Below are positions 7,443 through 14,356 of a stretch of 17,356 nucleotides of DNA, piece by piece. Position 1 is the stretch's first letter, and each line of letters opens with the position of its first letter. The translations under genes were made by a program, and so were the position numbers. Below the pieces are notes generated by a model. It was not told where the DNA came from and did no database searches. It saw only the letters and a list, made by a program, of their open reading frames with translations. The stretch comes from Microbacteriaceae bacterium (GTDB lineage: Bacteria; Actinomycetota; Actinomycetes; Actinomycetales; Microbacteriaceae): the NCBI GenBank assembly GCA_011620705.1, contig WOYR01000118.1, positions 1 to 17,356 on the forward strand, in the 5' to 3' direction.

Positions 7443-8245
7443 GTCGCGGCTCCCGCCTGCCAGCGCTCGACGACGCTGAGCGCGAGACGGGTGGACGGCA
7501 CATCATGCACCCGCACGGCCCACACGCCGGACCGTGCGGCCAGCGCGCTGATCACGGCGGTCGGAGCATCCCGCTGCTCCATCGGCGCGCCCTTGGGCAG
7601 CAGCTTGCCGAGGAAGCGCTTGCGCGATGCGCCGATCAGCAGCCGGTGGCCAAGAGAGCCGAACTCCTCGATGCGGCCGAGCAGCTGCCAGTTGTGCTCC
7701 GACTTCTTGGCGAATCCGAGACCGGGGTCGAGCACCAGCTGCGCGGGCTGCACGCCCTGCACGATCAGGGTGGCGATGCGGTTCTTCAACTCGTTGCGCA
7801 CCTCGGCGACGACATCGCGGTAGTCGGCCTCGGCATCCGCCCCGCCCTCGCGCCAGTGCATCACGATGTAGGGCACCCCGGTTTCGGCGATCACCCTGCC
7901 CATGCCCTCGTCGCCGAGCCCGCCGGTCACATCGTTGACCAGCAGCGCGCCGGCATCGATCGCCGAGAGCGCGACCTCGGCGTGCCGGGTGTCGATGCTG
8001 ACCGGGACGCCGCGCGCCACCAGCTCGCGCACCACCGGCAGCACCCGGGCGCGTTCGGTCTTCACGTCGACGGGGGAAGCACCCGGGCGCGTGGACTCGC
8101 CGCCCACGTCGACGATGCTCGCGCCCTGCGCCACCAGTTCGACGCCGTGCGCGACCGCGGCGTCCACGCTCTCGAAGGCGCCGCCGTCGCTGAACGAGTC
8201 GGGCGTGACATTGAGGATGCCCATGATCTGGGGAAGGTCGGTCAT
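7439..8245 (-). CDS. folP: Dihydropteroate synthase
   Basis: FolP condenses 4-aminobenzoate with the pterin pyrophosphate and is the sulfonamide target. I start it at ATG 8243-8245 (268 aa) because the conserved IMGILNVTPDSFSDGG (7-22) then lies near the N-terminus; an ATG 16 codons upstream would run into folE. Other motifs are GGESTRPGA (48-56), SIDTR (83-87), NDVTGG (104-109), LDPGLGFAKKSEHN (172-185), GASRKRFLG (205-213) and RVHDV (245-249). Together they form the pterin and pABA pockets. The start lies 7 bases after the folE stop, with no clear Shine-Dalgarno, so re-initiation after folE is likely. No resistance-type insertion is evident in the loop regions. Confidence 0.96.
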   Translation of the reverse strand: MTDLPQIMGILNVTPDSFSDGGAFESVDAAVAHGVELVAQGASIVDVGGESTRPGASPVDVKTERARVLPVVRELVARGVPVSIDTRHAEVALSAIDAGALLVNDVTGGLGDEGMGRVIAETGVPYIVMHWREGGADAEADYRDVVAEVRNELKNRIATLIVQGVQPAQLVLDPGLGFAKKSEHNWQLLGRIEEFGSLGHRLLIGASRKRFLGKLLPKGAPMEQRDAPTAVISALAARSGVWAVRVHDVPSTRLALSVVERWQAGAAT

Positions 8246-8252
8246 CAGGGCT

Positions 8253-8882
8253 CTACATTCCCACGGATGCGGCTGGGCCCGCGGATGCGGCACCGATGAG
8301 AGCCATCACCTCGCCGCGGGCGGCCGGCTCTCGCAACCGGCCCCGGCTCGCGACGGTCACCGTGGAGCTGCCGGCCTGCCGGGAGCCGCGTGCGCTCACG
8401 CAGGAGTGCCGCGCGTCGAGGACGACGAGCACCCCGCGAGCGCCCAGCCCCTCCTCCAGCGCGGAGGCGATCTCCTCGCCGAGCCGCTCCTGCAGTTGCG
8501 GCCGCGCGCTCAGGATCTCCACCACCTGCGGCAATCGGCCCAGCCCCACGATCCGATCGCCGGGCAGGTAGGCGAGGTGGGCGACGCCCGTGAACGGCAG
8601 CAGATGGTGCTCGCAGATCGAGCGGAAGGCGATGTCGCGCAGCAGGACGAGCTCGCCGAGCTGCCGGGCTCCGGCCGAGAACTCGGCCGCGGTCTCGGCG
8701 CGGTCCGTCTCGGAACCCTCGCGCAGGGGCTGCAGCGGATCCTGCCCGATGCCGGCGAAGAACTCGGCGTACGCCTCGGCGACGCGCCTCGGAGTCGCCG
8801 CAAGACCGGGCCGGGACGCGTCCTCCCCGATGGCGGCGAGAAGTTCGGCCACGGCCGCCTCGATGCGTCCGGAGTCGATCAC
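8253..8882 (-). CDS. folE: GTP cyclohydrolase I (divergent, actinobacterial type)
   Basis: FolE opens GTP to dihydroneopterin triphosphate, the first folate step. From GTG 8880-8882 the protein has 209 residues. A GGAGG Shine-Dalgarno overlapping the ftsH stop region fixes this start; the frame further upstream is an ftsH shadow. Zinc ligands are visible as C90 and H93 in SICEHHLLPF and C161 in HSCVSARG. ATPRRVAEAY (29-38) is the usual early motif. The segment GLGRLPQVVE (113-122) replaces the common GLSKxxRxVE, so the Ser, Lys and Arg that contact the triphosphate in the E. coli enzyme are Gly, Arg and Gln here. I still expect activity because the metal site is intact. Confidence 0.93.
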   Translation of the reverse strand: MIDSGRIEAAVAELLAAIGEDASRPGLAATPRRVAEAYAEFFAGIGQDPLQPLREGSETDRAETAAEFSAGARQLGELVLLRDIAFRSICEHHLLPFTGVAHLAYLPGDRIVGLGRLPQVVEILSARPQLQERLGEEIASALEEGLGARGVLVVLDARHSCVSARGSRQAGSSTVTVASRGRLREPAARGEVMALIGAASAGPAASVGM

Positions 8883-8889
8883 GGCCCTC

Positions 8890-10905
8890 CTAGGCGGTCG
8901 CGATTCCGGGGGTCTTGCGCGGACGCGTCGTGCGCTTCGGGCGCGACGGGGTCGAGTCGACCCCACCATCCACGACGCCCTCGTCGACGGCCGCTTTCGC
9001 GGCGATCTTGATCGGGGGCAGGTCGCTGATCGGCCGCTTCGTGCTGGACAGCCATTGCGGGCGCTCCGGCAGGCGCTTCACCTGGGCGAAGATCGCGGCG
9101 AGCTGGTCATGATCCAGCGTCTCCTTCTCCATCAGCTCCTTGGCGAGGTTGTCCAGGATGTCGCGGTTCTCGTTGAGCACCTGCCAGGCCTCATCGTGGG
9201 CCTGCTCGATCAGCTGGCGGACCTCGAGGTCGACCTTCTCGGCGATCTCCTCCGAGTAGTCGCGCTGGTGACCCATGTCCCGGCCGAGGAAGACCTCGCC
9301 CTGCGACTGGCCGAGCTTGACCGAGCCGATGGCCGCGCTCATCCCGTATTCGGTGACCATCTTGCGGGCGATGCTGGTCGCCTTCTCGATGTCGTTGCTC
9401 GCGCCGGTGGTCGGATCGTGGAAGACGATCTCCTCGGCGACGCGGCCGCCCATGGCGTAGGCCAGCTGGTCGAGCAGCTCGTTGCGGGTCACCGAGTACT
9501 TGTCTTCGAGGGGGAGCACCATCGTGTAGCCGAGGGCGCGGCCGCGCGGCAGGATCGTCACCTTGGTCACCGGGTCGGTGTGCCGCATCGAGGCCGCCGC
9601 GAGCGCGTGCCCTCCCTCGTGGTACGCCGTGATGAGCTTCTCCTTGTCGTTCATCAGGCGGGTGCGGCGCTGCGGGCCGGCCATGACGCGGTCGACCGCC
9701 TCGTCCAGCGCGCGGTTGTCGATCAGCTGCGCATTGCTGCGCGCGGTGAGCAGTGCCGCCTCGTTGAGCACATTGGCCAGGTCCGCTCCGGTGAAGCCAG
9801 GCGTCTTGCGGGCCAGCACCTCCAGGTTGACGCCCTTCGCCATCGGCTTGCCCTTGGCGTGCACGGTCAGGATCTTCTCACGGCCCCTCAGGTCGGGGGC
9901 GTCGACGCCGATCTGGCGGTCGAAGCGGCCCGGGCGCAGCAGCGCGGGGTCGAGGATGTCGGGGCGGTTGGTGGCCGCGATCAGGATGACGTTGGTCTTG
10001 ACGTCGAATCCGTCCATCTCCACCAGCAGCTGGTTCAGCGTCTGCTCGCGCTCGTCGTGCCCGCCGCCGAGGCCGGCTCCGCGGTGGCGGCCGACCGCGT
10101 CGATCTCGTCGACGAAGATGATCGCGGGGGAGTTCTGCTTGGCCTGCTCGAAGAGGTCGCGGACCCGGCTCGCGCCGACCCCGACGAACATCTCGACGAA
10201 GTCCGAGCCCGAGATCGCGTAGAACGGCACGCCCGCCTCGCCGGCGACCGCGCGGGCCAGCAGGGTCTTGCCCGTCCCGGGAGGGCCGTACAGCAGCACG
10301 CCCTTCGGGATGCGGGCCCCGACCGCCTGGAAGCGCGAAGGGTCCTTGAGGAAGTCCTTGATCTCCTCGAGCTCCTCGACGGCCTCGTCGGACCCCGCGA
10401 CGTCCGCGAAGGTGACCTTCGGGGTCTCCTTGGACACCAGCTTCGCCTTCGACTTGCCGAACTGCATGACGCGGTTGCCGCCGCCCTGCATGCTCGAGAG
10501 CAGGAACCAGGCGAACAATCCGACCAGCAGGATCGGAGCGAGGATGCCGAGCAGGCTCAGGAACCAGTTGTTCGACGGCGGGACATCGTCGTACTTGGCC
10601 TTGCTGGCATCCACCGCCGCGACCACGTCGGCGCCGCGGGCTGCGACATAGTTGAACTGCACCGTCGTGCCGAGGTTCGACCCGGACGGGTCGGTGTACG
10701 CCTTGCTCAGGGTGAGGTCGACGCGCTGATCGCTGTCGAGGATCTTCGCCGTCTTGACCGTGCTGCCGTCGAGCAGCTGCAGGCCCTCCTCGGTGGTGAT
10801 CTGGCGCGAGCCCGTTCCGCTCAGCAGATTGAACCCGATCAGGAGCGCGGCCACACCGAGCAGGATGTAGATCAGCGGGCCGCGAAGAATGCGTTTGAAG
10901 TCCAT
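8890..10905 (-). CDS. ftsH: ATP-dependent zinc metalloprotease FtsH
   Basis: This 671-residue membrane protease extracts and degrades misfolded membrane and regulatory proteins. It has two membrane helices (about 10-29 and 115-137) enclosing an extracytoplasmic domain. The AAA module follows, with Walker A GPPGTGKT (207-214), Walker B IIFVDEID (262-269) and the second region of homology near 312-330 (ATNRPDILDPALLRPGRFD). The M41 protease has HEGGH (429-433) and the expected third ligand near TTGASNDIEKAT (499-510). The C-terminal tail (640-671) is low-complexity and basic. ATG 10903-10905 is supported by the family-typical MDFKRILRGP. Its GAGGGAGG ribosome site is 22 bases away, separated by a hairpin (see separate entry). 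Confidence 0.97.
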   Translation of the reverse strand: MDFKRILRGPLIYILLGVAALLIGFNLLSGTGSRQITTEEGLQLLDGSTVKTAKILDSDQRVDLTLSKAYTDPSGSNLGTTVQFNYVAARGADVVAAVDASKAKYDDVPPSNNWFLSLLGILAPILLVGLFAWFLLSSMQGGGNRVMQFGKSKAKLVSKETPKVTFADVAGSDEAVEELEEIKDFLKDPSRFQAVGARIPKGVLLYGPPGTGKTLLARAVAGEAGVPFYAISGSDFVEMFVGVGASRVRDLFEQAKQNSPAIIFVDEIDAVGRHRGAGLGGGHDEREQTLNQLLVEMDGFDVKTNVILIAATNRPDILDPALLRPGRFDRQIGVDAPDLRGREKILTVHAKGKPMAKGVNLEVLARKTPGFTGADLANVLNEAALLTARSNAQLIDNRALDEAVDRVMAGPQRRTRLMNDKEKLITAYHEGGHALAAASMRHTDPVTKVTILPRGRALGYTMVLPLEDKYSVTRNELLDQLAYAMGGRVAEEIVFHDPTTGASNDIEKATSIARKMVTEYGMSAAIGSVKLGQSQGEVFLGRDMGHQRDYSEEIAEKVDLEVRQLIEQAHDEAWQVLNENRDILDNLAKELMEKETLDHDQLAAIFAQVKRLPERPQWLSSTKRPISDLPPIKIAAKAAVDEGVVDGGVDSTPSRPKRTTRPRKTPGIATA

Positions 10906-10911
10906 AAGTCG

Positions 10912-10935
10912 TCGGGCGCCGCCCGATCCTCCCTC
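10912..10935 (-). promoter_or_regulatory. ftsH ribosome-binding site with a hairpin between it and the start codon
   Basis: On the minus strand a GAGGGAGG Shine-Dalgarno occupies 10935-10928. A perfect 6-bp stem with a 3-base loop (TCGGGC-GGC-GCCCGA) occupies 10926-10912, and the ATG follows at 10905. The linear gap from Shine-Dalgarno to ATG is 22 bases, too long for normal initiation. If the 15-base hairpin folds, the effective gap is 7 bases. No alternative in-frame start codon exists between them. Confidence 0.5.
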
Positions 10936-10986
10936 AGAAGCGTGACTGTCAGGGTACCGCGCCGCGCCTCGGCGCCCTCTGAGTGT

Positions 10987-11025
10987 TCGCCGCAGGAGTA
11001 ACCGGCAGGAGTAACCGTCAGGAGT
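10987..11025 (-). repeat. 13-bp tandem repeat spanning the hpt stop codon
   Basis: On the plus strand aaccgtcaggagt (11013-11025) is followed leftward by aaccggcaggagt (11000-11012), one mismatch, and by a degraded third copy at 10987-10999. The first copy contains the hpt TGA stop and its last codons; the others extend into the hpt-ftsH gap. The array looks like a slippage duplication of the gene end. Confidence 0.75.
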
Positions 11026-11569
11026 ACACGTGCGGCGCCAGCACGGCCACCGCGCGCAGGTTGCGGTAGCGCTCGGCGTAGTCGAGGCCGTAGCCGACGA
11101 CGAAGGCGTTCGGGATGTCGAAGCCCACGTACTTCGCGTCGATGTGCACCTTCTCGGCTTCCGGCTTGCGCAGCAGCGCGCAGATCTCGAGGGATGCCGG
11201 ATTCCGGCTCGCGAGATTGGCTCTCAGCCACGACAAGGTCAGGCCGGAGTCGACGATGTCCTCCACGATCAGCACATTCCGGCCCTGGAGCTCGGTGTCG
11301 AGGTCCTTCACGATGCGCACCACGCCGCTGGACTCGGTGCTGCTCCCGTACGAGCTCACCGCCATCCAGTCCATCTCGACGTCGCGGCAGAGTTCGCGCG
11401 CCAGGTCGGCCATCACCATGACCGCGCCGCGCAGCACCCCGACGAGCAGCAGGTCGCGGCCCTCGTAGTCGGCCTCGATGCGGCGGCACAGCTGCGCGAT
11501 CCTGGCCTGCAGCTGCTGCTCGGTGTAGAGCACCTCGCTGAGGTCCCCCTCGACGTCACGCGGTTCCAT
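11018..11569 (-). CDS. hpt: Hypoxanthine (guanine) phosphoribosyltransferase
   Basis: Hpt salvages hypoxanthine and guanine to IMP and GMP using PRPP. From ATG 11567-11569 it has 183 residues. The PRPP loop VLIVEDIVDSGLTLSW (99-114) is clear. VGVLRGAVMVMADLA (43-57) supplies the pyrophosphate loop, and KYVGFDIPNAFVVGYGLDY (146-164) the base-binding region. I prefer this ATG because MEPRDVEGDLSEVL aligns with the family N-terminus and AGAGG lies about 5 bases before it; a GTG 18 bases further up (11587) is the alternative. The gene overlaps the end of tilS by 14 bases, the conserved tilS-hpt-ftsH order of many bacteria. Confidence 0.94.
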   Translation of the reverse strand: MEPRDVEGDLSEVLYTEQQLQARIAQLCRRIEADYEGRDLLLVGVLRGAVMVMADLARELCRDVEMDWMAVSSYGSSTESSGVVRIVKDLDTELQGRNVLIVEDIVDSGLTLSWLRANLASRNPASLEICALLRKPEAEKVHIDAKYVGFDIPNAFVVGYGLDYAERYRNLRAVAVLAPHVYS

Positions 11570-12587
11570 CGCTGCCTCTCGTCTCACTGCCTCTGCTGAG
11601 GAAATACAGCCGTCCGTCTCGCCGAACCACCCTAACGCCCGGCAGATCGACCCCCGCCTGCCCGTGCCAATCGGTCACCAGCCGGCTCGCCTCCAGGGTC
11701 TGCTGCCTGCTGAGCGCCACCCCGAACTCGCTCGACACGGCGAGCCGGATCAGGCGCTGCCGGAGCGCCGGCGGGTTCGCGGCCAGCGCAGGGACGTCGA
11801 GCGAGATGCCCGCCTCCGCGTGCTCCGCCAGGTCCTCCGCCAGTTCCTCCGCGAAGGAATCGAGAGCGTCCTCGTCCTCGCGCAGCTGCTCCGCGGTGCG
11901 GGCGAGGGCTTCGGCGACGCCCGGTCCGAGCTCCGCCTCGAGCAGGGGCAGCACGGTCTGCCGCACGCGCACCCGGGTGAAGGCGGGGTCGGCGTTCTGC
12001 GGGTCGGTCCATGGCTGGAGCCCGGCATCCGCGCAGGCCTGCACCGTCGTCGATCGACGGATGCCGAGCAGCGGCCGCCGATACCGCCCGCGTTCGCGCG
12101 GCATCCCCTGCAGGCTCGCGGCGCCGCTGCCGCGCGCCAGGCCGAGCAGCACGGTCTCCGCCTGGTCGTCGAGGGTGTGGGCGAGCAGCACGGCGGCCGC
12201 CCCCAGCTCGGATGCCGCGCGCTCGAGAGCCGCATAGCGCGCGGTGCGAGCGGCAGCCTCCGGGCCCGCGCCCTGCGCTCCGCGGCCGGCGCCGACCTCC
12301 ACGCGCTCCACCCGGACCGGCGCGAGGCCGAGCCCGGACGCCTGGGCAGCGGCTCGAGCCGCGACATCCGCCGATCCGGCCTGCAGCCCGTGGTCGACGA
12401 TCACGGCGCCCGCGCGCACGCCCGCCCGCGGCGCCTCGAAACCGGTGGCTGCTGCCAGCGCCAGCGAGTCGGGCCCTCCGCTGAGGGCGACGAGCGCGAG
12501 CGCGCCGGGCGCCAGCCCCTCGAGCGCGCCGCGCACCGCGCGCCGCACATCGGCGATCGCGGGTGTCAGTCGGGGGCGATCAGGCAT
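11556..12587 (-). CDS. tilS: tRNA(Ile)-lysidine synthetase
   Basis: TilS converts the wobble cytidine of tRNA-Ile (CAU) to lysidine so that it reads AUA. The 343-residue protein has the PP-loop SGGPDS (36-41), the VDHGLQ motif (64-69), and LLAHTLDDQAETVLLGLARG (134-153), the usual N-type ATP pyrophosphatase core. RPLLGIRR (171-178) and a DPQNADPAFTRVRVR stretch (195-209) follow. The C-terminal part (about 215-330) is the short substrate-binding region typical of actinobacteria. ATG 12585-12587 has no Shine-Dalgarno but a TAACGT box ends 6 bases before it, suggesting a leaderless message. The gene is divergent from ppa. Confidence 0.93.
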   Translation of the reverse strand: MPDRPRLTPAIADVRRAVRGALEGLAPGALALVALSGGPDSLALAAATGFEAPRAGVRAGAVIVDHGLQAGSADVAARAAAQASGLGLAPVRVERVEVGAGRGAQGAGPEAAARTARYAALERAASELGAAAVLLAHTLDDQAETVLLGLARGSGAASLQGMPRERGRYRRPLLGIRRSTTVQACADAGLQPWTDPQNADPAFTRVRVRQTVLPLLEAELGPGVAEALARTAEQLREDEDALDSFAEELAEDLAEHAEAGISLDVPALAANPPALRQRLIRLAVSSEFGVALSRQQTLEASRLVTDWHGQAGVDLPGVRVVRRDGRLYFLSRGSETRGSDGTA

Positions 12588-12591
12588 CGGC

Positions 12592-12599
12592 TAACGTTA
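12592..12599. promoter_or_regulatory. Overlapping divergent -10 boxes for tilS and ppa (candidate)
   Basis: The 58-base gap between the divergent starts holds TAACGTTA, a palindrome that reads TAACGT on both strands. On the minus strand TAACGT (12599-12594) ends 6 bases before the tilS ATG, the spacing of actinobacterial leaderless promoters. On the plus strand TAACGT (12592-12597) would give a leader of roughly 40 bases for ppa. I see no convincing -35 hexamer on either side. Confidence 0.45.
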
Positions 12600-12645
12600 T
12601 TGCGTCATCCGACCACGCCAGTGAGGAACCCGAGGAGAAGCCGCC

Positions 12646-13140
12646 ATGGCCGACTACGCCGCCATCATCGAGATCCCGAAGGGCAGCCGCAACAAGTACG
12701 AGGTCGACCACGAGACCGGTCGCGTCTTCCTCGACCGCGTGCTGTACACGAGCTTCGTGTACCCGACCGATTACGGCTTCTTCGAGAACACGCTCGGGCT
12801 CGACGGCGACCCGGTGGACGTCCTGGTGCTGCTCGACTTTCCGCTCTTCCCCGGCGTCGGCCTGAAGGTGCGCCCGGTGGGCGTGTTCAACATGACGGAT
12901 GACGGCGGCAGCGACGCCAAGGTGATCGCGGTCCCGGCGAAGGACCCGCGCTGGGACTGGATCCAGGATGTCGACGACATCCCGGAGTACACCCGCAAGG
13001 AGATCGAGCACTTCTTCGAGCACTACAAGGACCTCGAACCCGGCAAGTGGGTCAGGACCGAGGGCTGGGGAGACGCCGCAGAGGCCGAAGCCGTGATCGC
13101 AGCGGGACTCGCCGCCTACGTTCCTCCCGCCGGGCACTAG
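12646..13140 (+). CDS. ppa: Inorganic pyrophosphatase, family I
   Basis: This 164-residue soluble enzyme hydrolyses pyrophosphate and pulls biosynthetic reactions forward. The family signature DGDPVD (53-58) carries metal-binding D53, D55 and D58, with further metal aspartates in DAKVIAVPAKD (90-100). EIPKGSRNKYEVD (9-21) and YPTDYGF (39-45) are the substrate-contact segments. Length is typical. GAGGA at 12632-12636 is an acceptable Shine-Dalgarno for ATG 12646. The gene is divergent from tilS and followed after 25 bases by the glycerate kinase, with which it may be co-transcribed. Confidence 0.97.
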   Translation: MADYAAIIEIPKGSRNKYEVDHETGRVFLDRVLYTSFVYPTDYGFFENTLGLDGDPVDVLVLLDFPLFPGVGLKVRPVGVFNMTDDGGSDAKVIAVPAKDPRWDWIQDVDDIPEYTRKEIEHFFEHYKDLEPGKWVRTEGWGDAAEAEAVIAAGLAAYVPPAGH

Positions 13141-13165
13141 CCCCTCGGAGCCCGGAGCCGGGGTT

Positions 13166-14356
13166 GTGCGAGTCACGCTGAAAGCGGTCATCGCCCCGGA
13201 CTCGTTCAAAGGATCGCTGGATGCCGCGGCCGCGGCCGCGGCGATCGGCAGCGGCTGGCGCGCCGTGCGCCCGCTCGACGAGGTGGTGCTGCTGCCGCAG
13301 GCCGACGGCGGGGAGGGGACCCTCGACGCGATCGCGACCGCGGTTCCCGGCTCTCGGCTGCGCGATGCCGGCCCGGTGACGGGTCCGGACGGCCGCCCTG
13401 TCGAGGGGCACTGGCTGGAGCTGCCCGACGGAACGGCGGTCGTGGAGCTGGCGCTCAGCTCCGGCCTGCCGCTCATGGGCGTGCCAGACCCGCTGGGTGC
13501 CACCACCCGCGGACTCGGCGAGGTGATCGCGGCGGCCCTCGACGCGGGTGCGGCCGCCCTCGTGATCGGTCTGGGCGGCTCGGCCTCGACCGACGGCGGC
13601 ACGGGAGCGCTCCGGGCGCTGGGTCTCGAACTGCTCGATGCCGCGGGATCCCCGCTCGCCGACGGCGGCGGCGCGCTCGGGCGGCTGGCCCGGGTGGATG
13701 TCTCCCGCCTCCGACCACCACCGCCCCTCGGGGTCCGGCTGCTCGGCGACGTCACCGCGCCCCTGCTCGGCCCGGCCGGTGCTGCCGCGGTCTTCGCCCC
13801 GCAGAAGGGCGCGTCCGCCGCCGAGGTGGCAGCGCTCGAAGCCGGCCTCACCCGCTTCGCCGATGTCCTCCGCGGCACGCCGGTGGCGGCGGCCCGTCCG
13901 CCGCAACCGGAGCGGATCCCGGGTGCGGGGGCGGCCGGCGGCACGGGGTTCGGCTTCCTGGCCCTGTGGGGTGCCGTGGTCGAGGCGGGATCGGCGGCGA
14001 TCGCCGAGCTGACCGGGCTCGCGGCGGCAGCGGCATCCGCGGATGCCGTGCTCACCGGCGAGGGCCGCTACGACGCCACCTCCAGCACCGGCAAGGTCGT
14101 GGGCAGCACCCTGTCGCTCGTCGACCGCGCCGTCGCCGCCGGGGCGAGCGCCCGCGCCGGGGTCATCGCCGGCAGCTTCGCCTCGACACCCGTCACCCCG
14201 GCGGGCCGCGCGGTCTGGAGCGCGAGCCTGGTCGAGCTCGCAGGGTCTCTGGAGGCGGCGCTCGACGACCCGGCCCGGTGGCTCTACGCCGCCGGCATCG
14301 CGGCGGCGAGCGCCTGGGGAAGCACAGACCCGGACGGGGACTCGGGCGGGGACTAG
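13166..14356 (+). CDS. Glycerate kinase (GarK/GlxK family)
   Basis: The protein phosphorylates glycerate, feeding glyoxylate or glycerate catabolism into glycolysis. The GTG start at 13166 gives 396 residues, near the family norm. Conserved features are IAPDSFKGSL (9-18), LPQADGGEGTLDA (43-55), a Gly-rich LGGSASTDGGTGALRALG (136-153), LLGDVTAPLLGP (about 192-203) and LTGEGRYDATSSTGKV (about 295-310), all hallmarks of this two-domain kinase. GGAG lies about 9 bases before the GTG. The C-terminus ends in an Asp/Gly-rich tail (DPDGDSGGD). Whether the product is 2- or 3-phosphoglycerate cannot be told from sequence. Its TAG stop shares CTAG with the convergent NlpC/P60 gene. Confidence 0.92.
   Translation: MRVTLKAVIAPDSFKGSLDAAAAAAAIGSGWRAVRPLDEVVLLPQADGGEGTLDAIATAVPGSRLRDAGPVTGPDGRPVEGHWLELPDGTAVVELALSSGLPLMGVPDPLGATTRGLGEVIAAALDAGAAALVIGLGGSASTDGGTGALRALGLELLDAAGSPLADGGGALGRLARVDVSRLRPPPPLGVRLLGDVTAPLLGPAGAAAVFAPQKGASAAEVAALEAGLTRFADVLRGTPVAAARPPQPERIPGAGAAGGTGFGFLALWGAVVEAGSAAIAELTGLAAAAASADAVLTGEGRYDATSSTGKVVGSTLSLVDRAVAAGASARAGVIAGSFASTPVTPAGRAVWSASLVELAGSLEAALDDPARWLYAAGIAAASAWGSTDPDGDSGGD

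Noticed and set aside
8590..11001. Long plus-strand open frame of about 800 codons opposite ftsH
   Set aside because: It is a GC-driven antisense shadow: the minus strand encodes an unambiguous FtsH with all motifs, while this frame is low-complexity Arg/Leu/Val and matches nothing.
13141..13165. Hairpin or terminator between ppa and glycerate kinase
   Set aside because: CCCC and GGGG runs can pair, but the stem contains mismatches and no T-run follows; the spacing suits read-through.
12580..14055. 491-codon minus-strand open frame across ppa and glycerate kinase
   Set aside because: Antisense to two well-recognised enzymes; Ser/Pro/Ala-rich with no motif.
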